From positions 1 through 64,000 of the forward strand of contig DATAWQ010000052.1 of assembly GCA_036267135.1 (NCBI GenBank): a stretch of DNA of 64,000 nucleotides. Direction: 5' to 3'. A program made the translations under genes and the position numbers. Every line of letters begins with the position of its first letter. Positions within the stretch are counted from its first letter, which is position 1. Shown piece by piece: positions 45,746 through 53,999 of the stretch. Below the pieces are notes generated by a model that ran no database searches, was not told where the DNA came from, and worked only from the letters and a program-made list of their open reading frames with translations. This DNA comes from PALSA-505 sp036267135 (GTDB lineage Bacteria > Actinomycetota > Actinomycetes > Streptosporangiales > Streptosporangiaceae).

Positions 45746-45967
45746 TTAGGCGGCCCGGCTCGAGGTCGGCTCGCAGTCCTGCGGGGCCGGGGCGTGCGCC
45801 CTGCCCGCGGTGGTCAGCGAGCGCAGCACGGTCACCCGGTGCGTGGCCGTGGCCGCGGCCACGCGCCGACCCTGGCGAGCCAGCCTGACGCGCCTGCCAG
45901 CCTCGGCCGCCCGGTGGAATTCCCGGACCCGCTCGTGCAGTAGCGCTTCGCTTAGCTGCGGAAACAT
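45746..45967 (-). CDS. Small basic protein of unknown function
   Basis: The 73-aa protein starts MFPQLSEALLHERVREFHRAAE and is Arg-rich and helical. It was kept because a near-perfect AAGGAGG Shine-Dalgarno lies 5 bases upstream of the ATG at 45967. No homology or function is recognised. It converges on the prepilin peptidase gene and is divergent from typA. Confidence 0.65.
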   Translation of the reverse strand: MFPQLSEALLHERVREFHRAAEAGRRVRLARQGRRVAAATATHRVTVLRSLTTAGRAHAPAPQDCEPTSSRAA

Positions 45968-46226
45968 CGCTTCCTCCTTGCTCGTGGGCCGTTTGTCTGG
46001 CCCAACATGTTCAAGGTTCGTCGTAAGGCCCGCAGGCAGGCATCGGGCGTATGACCTAAATTGACGAGCTTCCGCCTCCTTACGTCCCGCACTCCCCGCT
46101 TAGTCGCCTAAGGCCCCAGTGACCTGCGGAAACAGTCGGCTTTCGGATCATTGCCCAAATCCAAATAGACTGGGGGGGCCTGCACACGCAGGCGGCCACC
46201 CGTGACAACCCAAGTGAGACTCCCGC

Positions 46227-48128
46227 ATGCCCGTAACCCAGCTAGCCACCCGCGACGATCTGCGTAACGTCGCGATCGTCGCGCACGTTGACCACGGCAA
46301 GACCACGCTGGTGGACGCGATGCTGTGGCAGTCCGGGGCGTTCCGGGCTAACGCGCAGGTCGCCGACCGTGTGCTCGACTCCGGTGACCTGGAGCGGGAG
46401 AAGGGCATCACGATCCTGGCCAAGAACACCGCGGTCAGGCACGGCGGCATGACCATCAACATCATCGACACGCCTGGGCACTCCGACTTCGGCGGCGAGG
46501 TGGAGCGCGGTCTTTCCATGGTGGATGGCGTGCTGCTGCTGGTGGACGCCAGCGAGGGGCCGCTGCCGCAGACCAGGTTCGTGCTGCGCAAGACGCTGGA
46601 GGCCGGCTTGCCGGTCATCCTCGTGATCAACAAGGTGGACCGGACGGATGCGCGCATCGCCGAGGTCGTGGACGCCTGCTACGAGCTGTTCCTCGACCTG
46701 GACGCCACCGAGCAGCAGATCGAGTTCCCGATCGTGTATGCGTCCGCGCGGGCCGGGAAGGCGTCGCTGACCAGGCCGGACGACGGGTCGCTGCCGGACT
46801 CGCCCAACTTGGAGCCGCTGTTCGAGGTGCTGCGGGACGCGGTGCCTGCGCCGGCCTACGACCCGCAGGCGCCGCTGCAGGCGCAGGTGGCCAACCTGGA
46901 CGCGTCCGCCTACCTGGGCCGGATCGCGCTGTGCCGGATGCACAACGGAACGATCACCCGCGGCCAGCAGGCCGCCTGGTGCCGCCGCGACGGCAGCATC
47001 GAGCGGGTCAAGATCACCGAGTTGTTCCTCACCGAGGCGCTGGACCGGGTGCAGGTGGACAGCGCGGAGCCGGGGGACATCATCGCCATCGCCGGGATCG
47101 ACGACATCATGATCGGCGAGACGCTGGCCGACATCGACGATCCACGGCCGCTGCCGCTGATCACCGTGGACGAGCCGGCCATCGCGATGACGATCGGAGT
47201 GAACACCTCGCCGCTGGCCGGCTCGGGGATCCCCAGCGCGGGCGCCAGGACCACCGGCGGCCGGGAGAGGACCAAGGTCACCGCGCGGCTGGTGCGGGAC
47301 CGGCTGGACCGCGAACTGGTCGGCAACGTGTCGCTGCGGGTGCTGCCCACCGACCGCCCGGACACCTGGGAGGTGCAGGGCCGCGGCGAGCTGGCGCTGG
47401 CCGTGCTGGTGGAGACCATGCGGCGGGAGGGTTACGAGCTGACTGTGGGCCGTCCGACCGTGGTGACCCGTGAGATCGACGGCTCGGTGCACGAGCCGGT
47501 CGAGCGGCTCAGCGTGGACGTGCCCGAGGAGTACCTGGGCGCGGTCACGACGCTGCTTGCCGTGCGCAAGGGCCGGATGGAGAACATGATCAACCACGGC
47601 ACCGGGTGGGTGCGGCTGGAGTTCACCGTGCCCGCCAGGGGGCTGATCGGGTTCCGCACCCAGTTCCTCACCGACACCAGGGGAACCGGCATCGCGCACA
47701 GCGTCTTCGAGGGCTACGAGCCGTGGGCCGGGGCGCTGCGGGCCCGGCCGACCGGGTCGCTGGTGGCCGACCGTTCCGGCACGGTGACCACGTACGCCAT
47801 GTTCCAGTTGCAGGAGCGCGGCTCGCTGTTCGTGACGCCGGGCACCGAGGTGTACGAGGGCATGATCGTGGGCGAGAACTCTCGCTCGGACGACATGGAC
47901 GTGAACGTGGCTAGGGAGCGCAAGCTCACGAACGTGCGGTCGTCCACGGCGGAAGAACTGGAGCGGCTGGTGCCGCCGCGGCTGCTCAGCCTGGAGCAGG
48001 CGCTGGAGTTCTGTGCCGCCGACGAGTGCGTGGAGGTCACGCCGATCGCGGTACGGCTGCGCAAGTCCATCCTGGATCAGAAGGAGCGGGGGCGGCTGCG
48101 CGCCCGCTCGTCGCGCGAGCGGTCCTGA
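46227..48128 (+). CDS. typA: Translational GTPase TypA/BipA
   Basis: Ribosome-binding GTPase involved in assembly and stress or cold adaptation. The 633-aa protein has G1 AHVDHGKTT, G2 EREKGITI, G3 DTPGHSDFGGE, G4 NKVDRTDAR, followed by EF-G-like domains and the TypA C-terminal domain (RGTGIAHSVFEGYEPW; QLQERGSLFVTPGTEVYEG). ATG at 46227 with only a weak GTGAG upstream. A TAGACT at 46166-46171 could be a -10. Full length and intact. Confidence 0.95.
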   Translation: MPVTQLATRDDLRNVAIVAHVDHGKTTLVDAMLWQSGAFRANAQVADRVLDSGDLEREKGITILAKNTAVRHGGMTINIIDTPGHSDFGGEVERGLSMVDGVLLLVDASEGPLPQTRFVLRKTLEAGLPVILVINKVDRTDARIAEVVDACYELFLDLDATEQQIEFPIVYASARAGKASLTRPDDGSLPDSPNLEPLFEVLRDAVPAPAYDPQAPLQAQVANLDASAYLGRIALCRMHNGTITRGQQAAWCRRDGSIERVKITELFLTEALDRVQVDSAEPGDIIAIAGIDDIMIGETLADIDDPRPLPLITVDEPAIAMTIGVNTSPLAGSGIPSAGARTTGGRERTKVTARLVRDRLDRELVGNVSLRVLPTDRPDTWEVQGRGELALAVLVETMRREGYELTVGRPTVVTREIDGSVHEPVERLSVDVPEEYLGAVTTLLAVRKGRMENMINHGTGWVRLEFTVPARGLIGFRTQFLTDTRGTGIAHSVFEGYEPWAGALRARPTGSLVADRSGTVTTYAMFQLQERGSLFVTPGTEVYEGMIVGENSRSDDMDVNVARERKLTNVRSSTAEELERLVPPRLLSLEQALEFCAADECVEVTPIAVRLRKSILDQKERGRLRARSSRERS

Positions 48129-48354
48129 CGGAACGTCCGCCGAAACTGGGCCATTGACCCGGTTCATAGCATCTGACAGAAGCAGAGCCTGGGCCTGCGC
48201 CGTATTGAGTGACCGACGCCGGGGAAACGTTCACCTGAAAAGTCTGGTGCACACCGTCGGCGGCTGGAACAATCACTGTGGTCGACGAACCTGGGTGCCC
48301 GCCGCCGGTGACCGAGACAATCCCCGCCCTCAGCGAATGTGATGGGAGTGGAAC

Positions 48355-49506
48355 GTGTCGATCCGGACGACATGGTACCGAAGCACCGTGCGAGCCGCGC
48401 TAGCGGCGGCGGTGGCCGCACCGTTAGTGCTGGCAGGAACGCAGGCCGCGCAGGCGGCCTGGATTCAGCAAACGCCGCCTAAACCTCCCGGCGTCGTCTC
48501 CTCGACGCTGGGCAACGTGTCGTGTACGGCCGCGGCCGCCTGCATGGCGATCGGCAACAGCCAGGCCCACGCCGGAAACAGGGCGTTCACCGAGACCTGG
48601 AACGGGACGAGCTGGGCGATCCAGAAAGTCGCCAACGCGGCGGGCACCACGCTGTCGGTCGTGTCGTGCACCTCCTCGACCGCCTGCACCGCCGTGGGAG
48701 ACCACACCCACGGCACCGGATACCTGCCGGTGGCGGAGCGCTGGGACGGGACGGACTGGACGGCGCAGACCGTGCCGCCCCTGTCGGGTTCGGTGGACTC
48801 TGAGCTGTCCGGCGTGTCGTGCACGTCCCCGACGCGCTGTGTGGCCGTCGGTGACGGCGGCCTCGGCGGCCCGTTCTCCGAGATCTGGAACGGCACTGCC
48901 TGGACGGAGCAGGTCATGCCCAACCCGGCTGGCGGCGATGTGATAACCGTATCGTGCCGGATCGGCAAGATGTGTGAGGCCGTCGGCCGTGCCTCCACCG
49001 GCCCGGTGGCCTGGTCTCTGAACGGCGCGCACTGGAGTGTCCAGGCCGTGCCGCCGCCGTCCGGTACGCAGCCCGGCGGACTGTTCGGGGTGTCCTGCGG
49101 CGCAGCGAACTTCTGCCTCGCCGTGGGCACCTCCAACCCCACGGCCGCTTCCGGGCCAACGGCGATCGCCGATGTGTGGAACGGCACCACCTGGACCGAG
49201 CAGGCCACCGCTCCGTTGCCCACCGTGGTCACCGAGAACGGGCTCGGCGCTGTGTCCTGCGTCCGGGCCGTAGCCTGCACGGCCGTCGGCGACTACATCA
49301 AGTTCGGCCATGAATCCCTGCTGAGCGAACGCTGGACCGGCAGCCGGTTCGTGCTCCAGCGGGACCTGGTGATCCCGCCGAAGGTGCAGCTCACCACGCT
49401 GGGTGGGGTGTCGTGCCCGGGCACGGCCGACTGCATGGCCACCGGATTCGAAATAACGGCGCATCGGGGAGCTACCCGCCTGCTCGCCGAGCAGGACCAG
49501 GGGTAG
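48355..49506 (+). CDS. Secreted protein with Cys-containing repeats
   Basis: The 383-aa protein has a signal peptide (about 1-35; ALAAAVAAPLVLAGTQAAQA) and seven or eight repeats of about 40-50 aa with the pattern L-x-x-V-S-C-T-x-x-x-x-C-x-A-V-G followed by E-x-W-N-G-T-x-W-x-x-Q. The repeats resemble a propeller with a disulfide per blade and are common in secreted actinobacterial proteins of unknown role. GTG at 48355 with GGGAG just upstream. A strong palindromic terminator follows. Confidence 0.82.
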   Translation: MSIRTTWYRSTVRAALAAAVAAPLVLAGTQAAQAAWIQQTPPKPPGVVSSTLGNVSCTAAAACMAIGNSQAHAGNRAFTETWNGTSWAIQKVANAAGTTLSVVSCTSSTACTAVGDHTHGTGYLPVAERWDGTDWTAQTVPPLSGSVDSELSGVSCTSPTRCVAVGDGGLGGPFSEIWNGTAWTEQVMPNPAGGDVITVSCRIGKMCEAVGRASTGPVAWSLNGAHWSVQAVPPPSGTQPGGLFGVSCGAANFCLAVGTSNPTAASGPTAIADVWNGTTWTEQATAPLPTVVTENGLGAVSCVRAVACTAVGDYIKFGHESLLSERWTGSRFVLQRDLVIPPKVQLTTLGGVSCPGTADCMATGFEITAHRGATRLLAEQDQG

Positions 49507-49511
49507 CCCTG

Positions 49512-49545
49512 GGCCCGGAGCCGCCGACGTCGGCGGCTCCGGGCC
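49512..49545 (+). terminator. Perfect palindromic terminator
   Basis: The 34 bases are fully self-complementary (16-base arms GGCCCGGAGCCGCCGA with CG at the centre). They begin 6 bp after the stop of the secreted repeat protein. Confidence 0.85.
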
Positions 49546-49661
49546 AATCTGTGGCCGATCTTGAGGCTTGAGCCGATCAGTGTAGGGTAATGCCCCACTA
49601 CATACGGTGATCATCGCGTCACGGATGGGGGTCCGTGCGATGCCACCGCCTAGGGGGGAAT

Positions 49662-50699
49662 ATGAGTCACACACTGGCGTCGGTAAGCGTGAGCCAGAGT
49701 GTCCAAAACCTGCTGAACACCGTGGCGCACTCGGTGCCGAAGATCGCCGTGTTCGTGCTCGTGATGGTGGTCGGCTGGATCATCGCCCGCGTTGTCAAGC
49801 GGGTGGTGGAGGCGCTGCTCAAACGCATCCACTTCGACCGGATGGCCGAGCGTGGCGCGATCGGGCAGGCGCTGGCCAGCCGCGGCTACAACGCCACCAC
49901 GCTGCTAGCCAAGATCGTCTATTACGCGGTGCTGCTGGTCACGCTGCAGCTCGCCTTCGGTGTGTTCGGGCCGAACCCGGTCTCCACCATGCTCAACGCG
50001 ATGGTCGGCTGGCTGCCCAAGGCGATCGTCGCGATCATCCTGGTGGTGATCGCCTCGGCCATCGCCAAGGTGGTCAAGGACCTGGTGGGCGCGGCCATGG
50101 GCGGGCTGTCCTACGGCCGCTTCGTGGCCAGCGCGGCCGCGATCGTCATCATCGCGCTCGGCGTGATCGCGGCGCTCAACCAGATCGACGTCGCGTCCGC
50201 CGTCACCCAGCCGGTGCTGATCACCGTGCTGGCCACCGTGGGCGCGATCCTGGCCATCGGCGTCGGCGGCGGCATGATCCGGCCGATGGAGCAGCGCTGG
50301 GAGCGCATGCTCACCGCGGCCGAGCGTGAGACCGGCGGCCTGGCCGCCTACCAGCGCGGCCGGCAGGACGCGCTCAGCTCACCCGGCGCAATGGCCGGGG
50401 CCGTCGAGCCGGGCGTTTCCGGTCAGCAAGCGCAGGCCTACGCAGGTCAGGGTGCTGCCCACAGTGCCCGCTACACCGAGTCTGATGGCGGCGGTTACAC
50501 CGCACCGCAAGGTGGCGGTTACGCCGCGCCGCAGGGCGAGGGGTACGACACGCAGCGGGGTGAGGGCTACACCGGGCCGCAGGGCGGAGGCTACGCCGCG
50601 CCGCAGAGCGAGGGCGGCCAGCCGCCGCACATGCCGCCCGGCCCGATGGGTGAGGAAATGCCGCCGCAGCACCACCACGGCCGGCCCGACCTCCCGTGA
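49662..50699 (+). CDS. Membrane protein with conserved TM-helix (MscS-related) repeats
   Basis: The 345-aa protein has about five helices including paired TM-helix motifs (IAVFVLVMVVGWIIARVVKRVVEALLKR; IVAIILVVIASAIAKVVKDLVG), the pattern of small MscS-like or YnaI-type proteins without the full MscS beta domain. The C-terminal 100 residues are cytoplasmic, with about five G-G-Y-(A/T)-A-P-Q units and a His-rich end. ATG at 49662 with GGGGGGAA immediately before it. A channel function is possible but the classic pore domain is incomplete. Confidence 0.72.
   Translation: MSHTLASVSVSQSVQNLLNTVAHSVPKIAVFVLVMVVGWIIARVVKRVVEALLKRIHFDRMAERGAIGQALASRGYNATTLLAKIVYYAVLLVTLQLAFGVFGPNPVSTMLNAMVGWLPKAIVAIILVVIASAIAKVVKDLVGAAMGGLSYGRFVASAAAIVIIALGVIAALNQIDVASAVTQPVLITVLATVGAILAIGVGGGMIRPMEQRWERMLTAAERETGGLAAYQRGRQDALSSPGAMAGAVEPGVSGQQAQAYAGQGAAHSARYTESDGGGYTAPQGGGYAAPQGEGYDTQRGEGYTGPQGGGYAAPQSEGGQPPHMPPGPMGEEMPPQHHHGRPDLP
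50484..50605 (+). repeat. Y-x-A-P-Q tandem repeats
   Basis: About five imperfect 24-bp units encode G-G-G-Y-(A/T)-A-P-Q or close variants in the tail of the TM-helix protein. Confidence 0.7.
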
Positions 50700-50787
50700 C
50701 CCGGTCGCGGTAGCGGCCTGAGTGCCTCGGTTGTCGTAGGCGCCCAGATATCTCCGGTGCCCAGGCGGTAGCAGGAGCCCAGATACA

Positions 50788-50835
50788 CCAGTGCCCCGGC
50801 AGGTGCGTGCCCATTCGCGCCTGCCGGGGCACTGG
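50788..50835. terminator. Bidirectional hairpin terminator
   Basis: Perfect 16-base arms (CCAGTGCCCCGGCAGG and its complement) extend by four more pairs to a 20-bp stem with an 8-base loop. It lies between convergent genes. Confidence 0.85.
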
Positions 50836-50864
50836 CGTGCCGGCACCTGGCCTAGCCGGTCCGG

Positions 50865-51212
50865 TCAGGCCGGGTGCCATCCACTAAGCGGCAGCGCTGA
50901 CGCCTGTGGCCGGGCCTGCGCCTGTGTCACGAGCTGGCAAACGGCCGCGAGCCGCAACGACTCCCAGTCCGAGCCCGGCCTGGGAAGCCAGCCCCGGCCG
51001 ATGGCCGCTTCGACGAATCCCCGCGCGTACCCGAGCAGCCGGTGAGTCGCCGGTCCGCGCCGCACTTCTTCCAGCGCGAGGGCATCCCTGACCTCGGCGG
51101 CATGCTGGTCCACGGTGGCCAGCAGGCCCGGAAACTCAGCCGAGAAGGTCAGCCCCGAGGCACCCACCTGGCCGGCCAGCCGCAAGGTAATTTCGGACAG
51201 TTCGTCAGACAC
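50865..51212 (-). CDS. Small conserved actinobacterial protein, function unknown
   Basis: The 115-aa protein (VSDELSEITLRLAGQVGASG; VDQHAAEVRDALALEEV; DWESLRLAAVCQLVTQAQARP) is helical. It looks like small conserved actinobacterial proteins with a DQHAAxVRDAL core; I am not certain of the DUF number. The GTG at 51212 was chosen over a frame start at 51281 because a good promoter ends 7 bases upstream. Confidence 0.65.
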   Translation of the reverse strand: MSDELSEITLRLAGQVGASGLTFSAEFPGLLATVDQHAAEVRDALALEEVRRGPATHRLLGYARGFVEAAIGRGWLPRPGSDWESLRLAAVCQLVTQAQARPQASALPLSGWHPA

Positions 51213-51219
51213 AGCAGCA

Positions 51220-51248
51220 ACAATACCCAAACAGACACCAAACGTCAC
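51220..51248 (-). promoter_or_regulatory. Promoter of leaderless small-protein gene
   Basis: On the minus strand GTGACG (51243-51248) and TATTGT (51220-51225) are 17 bp apart; TATTGT is followed by 7 bases and the GTG. It is the clearest leaderless promoter in the window because both boxes and spacing are good. Confidence 0.65.
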
Positions 51249-51504
51249 ACCAAACCTGTCCGAAATGCCCGTTCGGGGCACTTAAAGTCCGTTCGGAGCC
51301 CCACTCTAGCCATCGCGGAGTCCGGCATCCCTCGACACGCGACTAGATTTAAGTTAACAATGTGGCAAAGCTACCTAAAGAAGGACTACATTGCCACAAC
51401 CATATCCGAGACGGTGCATGAGCCAGCCGGGGGTGGGGCGTGGACCGGGCGGGCCGGGCGGACGGGAGCCGGGCCGACGGAAGCCGGGCGGACGGGGGCG
51501 CGGG

Positions 51505-52524
51505 CTACTTGATGGTGAGGTAGATGGCGCTGCCCAAGCCCGCGAGCAGGCAGTAGATGGCGAACGGGGTGAGGGTGCGGGTCTGGAAGTACTTGACTAG
51601 GAAGCGCAGCGCCAGGTAGGCGCCGATGCCGGACAGGATGCTGCCGGCCAGGATCTGGCCGCGGATGCCGTCGCCGTCCTGGCCCATGATGTCGGGCAGC
51701 TTGAGCACGCCGGCGGCCAGGATGACCGGGGCCGACAGCAGGAACGAGAACCGGGCCGCATCCTCGCGGGACAGGCCGCGGAACATGCCGCCGACCATGA
51801 CGATGCCGTCCCGGCTGATGCCGGCCAGCAGCGCGAGGATCTGCATCGAACCGACGATCAGGGCCTGCAGAAAGCCGACCCGCGACAGTCGCGCGTCTGC
51901 CCGCACGGCGGCGCTGAGCTCCTGCTGACGAACCGCGGCGTGGCCGGAGGCGTGCCGTCCGGCCACCCGCTGGCCGGGTGGGACGGTGGCGTACTCGCGC
52001 TGGTTCGCGGTCGCCCGCTGCTCCGCGTTCCGCTCCTCGATGACCTGCTGGTCGGCCTGCTTGGAGGCGCTGGTGCGGCGCCGTTCGGCCACGAACAAGA
52101 TCACGCCATTGGCCATCAGGAAGTAGGCGGCCAGCACCGCCTTGCTGAAGATCGTCTGGACTTCCTTCTGGGCGATCACGCCGACGATGCCCACCGGGAT
52201 CGTGCCGATGATGATCATCCAGGCCAGGCGTTGCTCCGCGGTGCGGGCCTCACGGTCGCGCAGGGAGGTGAAGAACCCGCGGATGATCCGCACCCAGTCC
52301 CGCCAGAAGTAGATGATCATCGCGATCGCGGTGGCCACGTGCAGGCCCACGATGAACGACAGGTACGTCGTGTTGGTGTTGGAGACCTTCAGGTCGGTGG
52401 CCCAGCTTCCGCCCACCAGCGCCGGGATCAGCACGGCGTGGCCGAGGCTGGAGATGGGGAACAGTTCGCTGATGCCCTGGACGAACCCGACGACGGTGGC
52501 CTCGGCAAAGGTCAGGTGCGACAC
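51505..52524 (-). CDS. uppP: Undecaprenyl-diphosphate phosphatase UppP
   Basis: Membrane phosphatase that recycles undecaprenyl pyrophosphate for cell-wall synthesis and gives bacitracin tolerance. The 339-aa protein carries the family motifs VVGFVQGISELFPISSLGH (with the catalytic Glu and Ser region) and MQILALLAGISRDGIVMVGG. It has about eight helices. Between helices 4 and 5 is a charged hydrophilic insert of about 55 residues (150-205) that makes it longer than the usual 270-280. GTG at 52524 with GAGGGGA upstream. Confidence 0.9.
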   Translation of the reverse strand: MSHLTFAEATVVGFVQGISELFPISSLGHAVLIPALVGGSWATDLKVSNTNTTYLSFIVGLHVATAIAMIIYFWRDWVRIIRGFFTSLRDREARTAEQRLAWMIIIGTIPVGIVGVIAQKEVQTIFSKAVLAAYFLMANGVILFVAERRRTSASKQADQQVIEERNAEQRATANQREYATVPPGQRVAGRHASGHAAVRQQELSAAVRADARLSRVGFLQALIVGSMQILALLAGISRDGIVMVGGMFRGLSREDAARFSFLLSAPVILAAGVLKLPDIMGQDGDGIRGQILAGSILSGIGAYLALRFLVKYFQTRTLTPFAIYCLLAGLGSAIYLTIK

Positions 52525-52789
52525 GTGGTCCCCTCAGGGCGGTAGGACGGCAGGGCGGGCCCATCGTATGTGGATCGGCAGCACGCCAGCGCCACGTGGG
52601 CCCCCCGCAGGCGGTCGCGACGATCTCATCACAGGCCACGGGAATTATCGCAGCCACCCACCGCCCGGCGTACGCACTTGGACAATTCGCCGCGAGTCCC
52701 CAATGCCAACTCGAATCTCTCAAAGAATGAACGGTGGCCACCAGCTCGCCGGCGCCCAGTGCCCGTGACACGCACGAAACCAACGGCCC

Positions 52790-53101
52790 TTGGCCTGCTG
52801 GTGGGCGACCGTTGCGCGGGCGAGAGAGGAGGTATACGTTTTCTTTCGTTCGGCGGGGAGCCGACGGAAGCGGCGGGATCTGGGCCTGGTTTCATGCAAC
52901 TTCGGGGCGTGCTGGTGGCTGTGGCACTACACCGGTGGGACCTGGGCCGGACCGATCATGCCGAAGTTTGCCGGTGACCCGGACGTCGGCGACCTGGCCT
53001 ACGTGCCGGGAACGGCGTCGGTGTGGGGCGCGGGGATCCGTGCGCTCACCGCTGCCACTCAGCAAGGCATCATCATTGCCGACGGCGATCTGCCGACCTG
53101 A
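52790..53101 (+). pseudogene. Remnant of a secreted propeller-type protein
   Basis: The frame ends with a segment (WLWHYTGGTWAGPIMPKF, then VGDLAYVPGTASVWGAG and TQQGIIIADG) that looks like the last repeat of actinobacterial secreted proteins with W-x-V-x-x-x-G-T-x-S-V-W-A-x-G motifs. Upstream there is no signal peptide and the first 35 residues look unnatural. A 5'-truncated gene is the best reading; a genuine small gene is less likely. Confidence 0.4.
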
Positions 53102-53216
53102 AAATGACCCGGGCCAGAGGTCGTCTGTGCGAACCTGGGGCCGGCGCTGACGTGGCGGCCGTGTTCACGTGCGCGGGGCTGGTCCTGCGGCCTCGCGCAG
53201 CCGTTCATTATAGAAA

Positions 53217-53999
53217 TTACTTTTGGCCGGGAACCTTGGGTGTGTCCTTCGAGGTCCGGCGGCCGATTTTGGACCCGAGCCACACCAGCGGGTCGTATTT
53301 GCGCCCGACCACGCGCTCCTTCAGCGGGATGAGCGCATTGTCGGTGATCTTGATGTGTTCCGGGCAGACCTCGGTGCAGCACTTGGTGATGTTGCAGTAG
53401 CCGAGCCCGAAATCATCCTGGGCGATCTCCCGCCGGTCCGCCGTGTCGGCCGGGTGCATTTCCAGTTCGGCGATGCGCATCAGGAAACGCGGCCCGGCGA
53501 AGGCGCCCTCGTTTTCCGAGTGGTCGCGGATGACGTGGCAGGTGTTCTGGCACAAGTAGCACTCGATGCACTTGCGGAATTCCTGCGACCGGTTCACGTC
53601 CACCTGCTGCATGCGGAATTCGCCCGGCTTGATGGACGGATCCGGCGAGAACGACGGGATTTCCCGGGCCTTCGCGTAATTGAAGGACACGTCGGTGACC
53701 AGGTCCCTGATGACCGGGAACGTGCGCATCGGCGTGATCGTCAGCACTTCGTTCTCGTCGAAGATGGACATCCGGGTCATGCAGGACAGCCGGGGCCGCC
53801 CGTTGATCTCCATCGAGCAGGAGCCGCACTTGCCTGCCTTGCAGTTCCAGCGCACGGCCAGGTCGCCCGCCTGGGTCTGCTGGATCCGGTGCAGCACGTC
53901 GAGGACGACCTCGCCCTCGTTGACCTCGACCTTGTAGTCGGTGAGCTCGCCGCAGCCTGCGTCGCCGCGCCAGATGCGAAGCTGAGCGATGTAACCCAT
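53217..53999 (-). CDS. sdhB: Succinate dehydrogenase/fumarate reductase iron-sulfur subunit
   Basis: The 260-aa protein has an N-terminal 2Fe-2S ferredoxin domain (WNCKAGKCGSCSMEINGRPRL plus CMTRM) and C-terminal cluster motifs CIECYLCQNTCH and CNITKCCTEVCPEHI for the 4Fe-4S and 3Fe-4S centres. It passes electrons from SdhA to the membrane. Its ATG overlaps the sdhA stop by one base. The pattern is that of the actinobacterial Sdh1-type enzyme with a single multi-helix membrane subunit. Confidence 0.93.
   Translation of the reverse strand: MGYIAQLRIWRGDAGCGELTDYKVEVNEGEVVLDVLHRIQQTQAGDLAVRWNCKAGKCGSCSMEINGRPRLSCMTRMSIFDENEVLTITPMRTFPVIRDLVTDVSFNYAKAREIPSFSPDPSIKPGEFRMQQVDVNRSQEFRKCIECYLCQNTCHVIRDHSENEGAFAGPRFLMRIAELEMHPADTADRREIAQDDFGLGYCNITKCCTEVCPEHIKITDNALIPLKERVVGRKYDPLVWLGSKIGRRTSKDTPKVPGQK

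Noticed and set aside
53023..53400. Open frame of 125 codons between the pseudogene and sdhB
   Set aside because: It overlaps the sdhB coding region on the other strand and has no family character.
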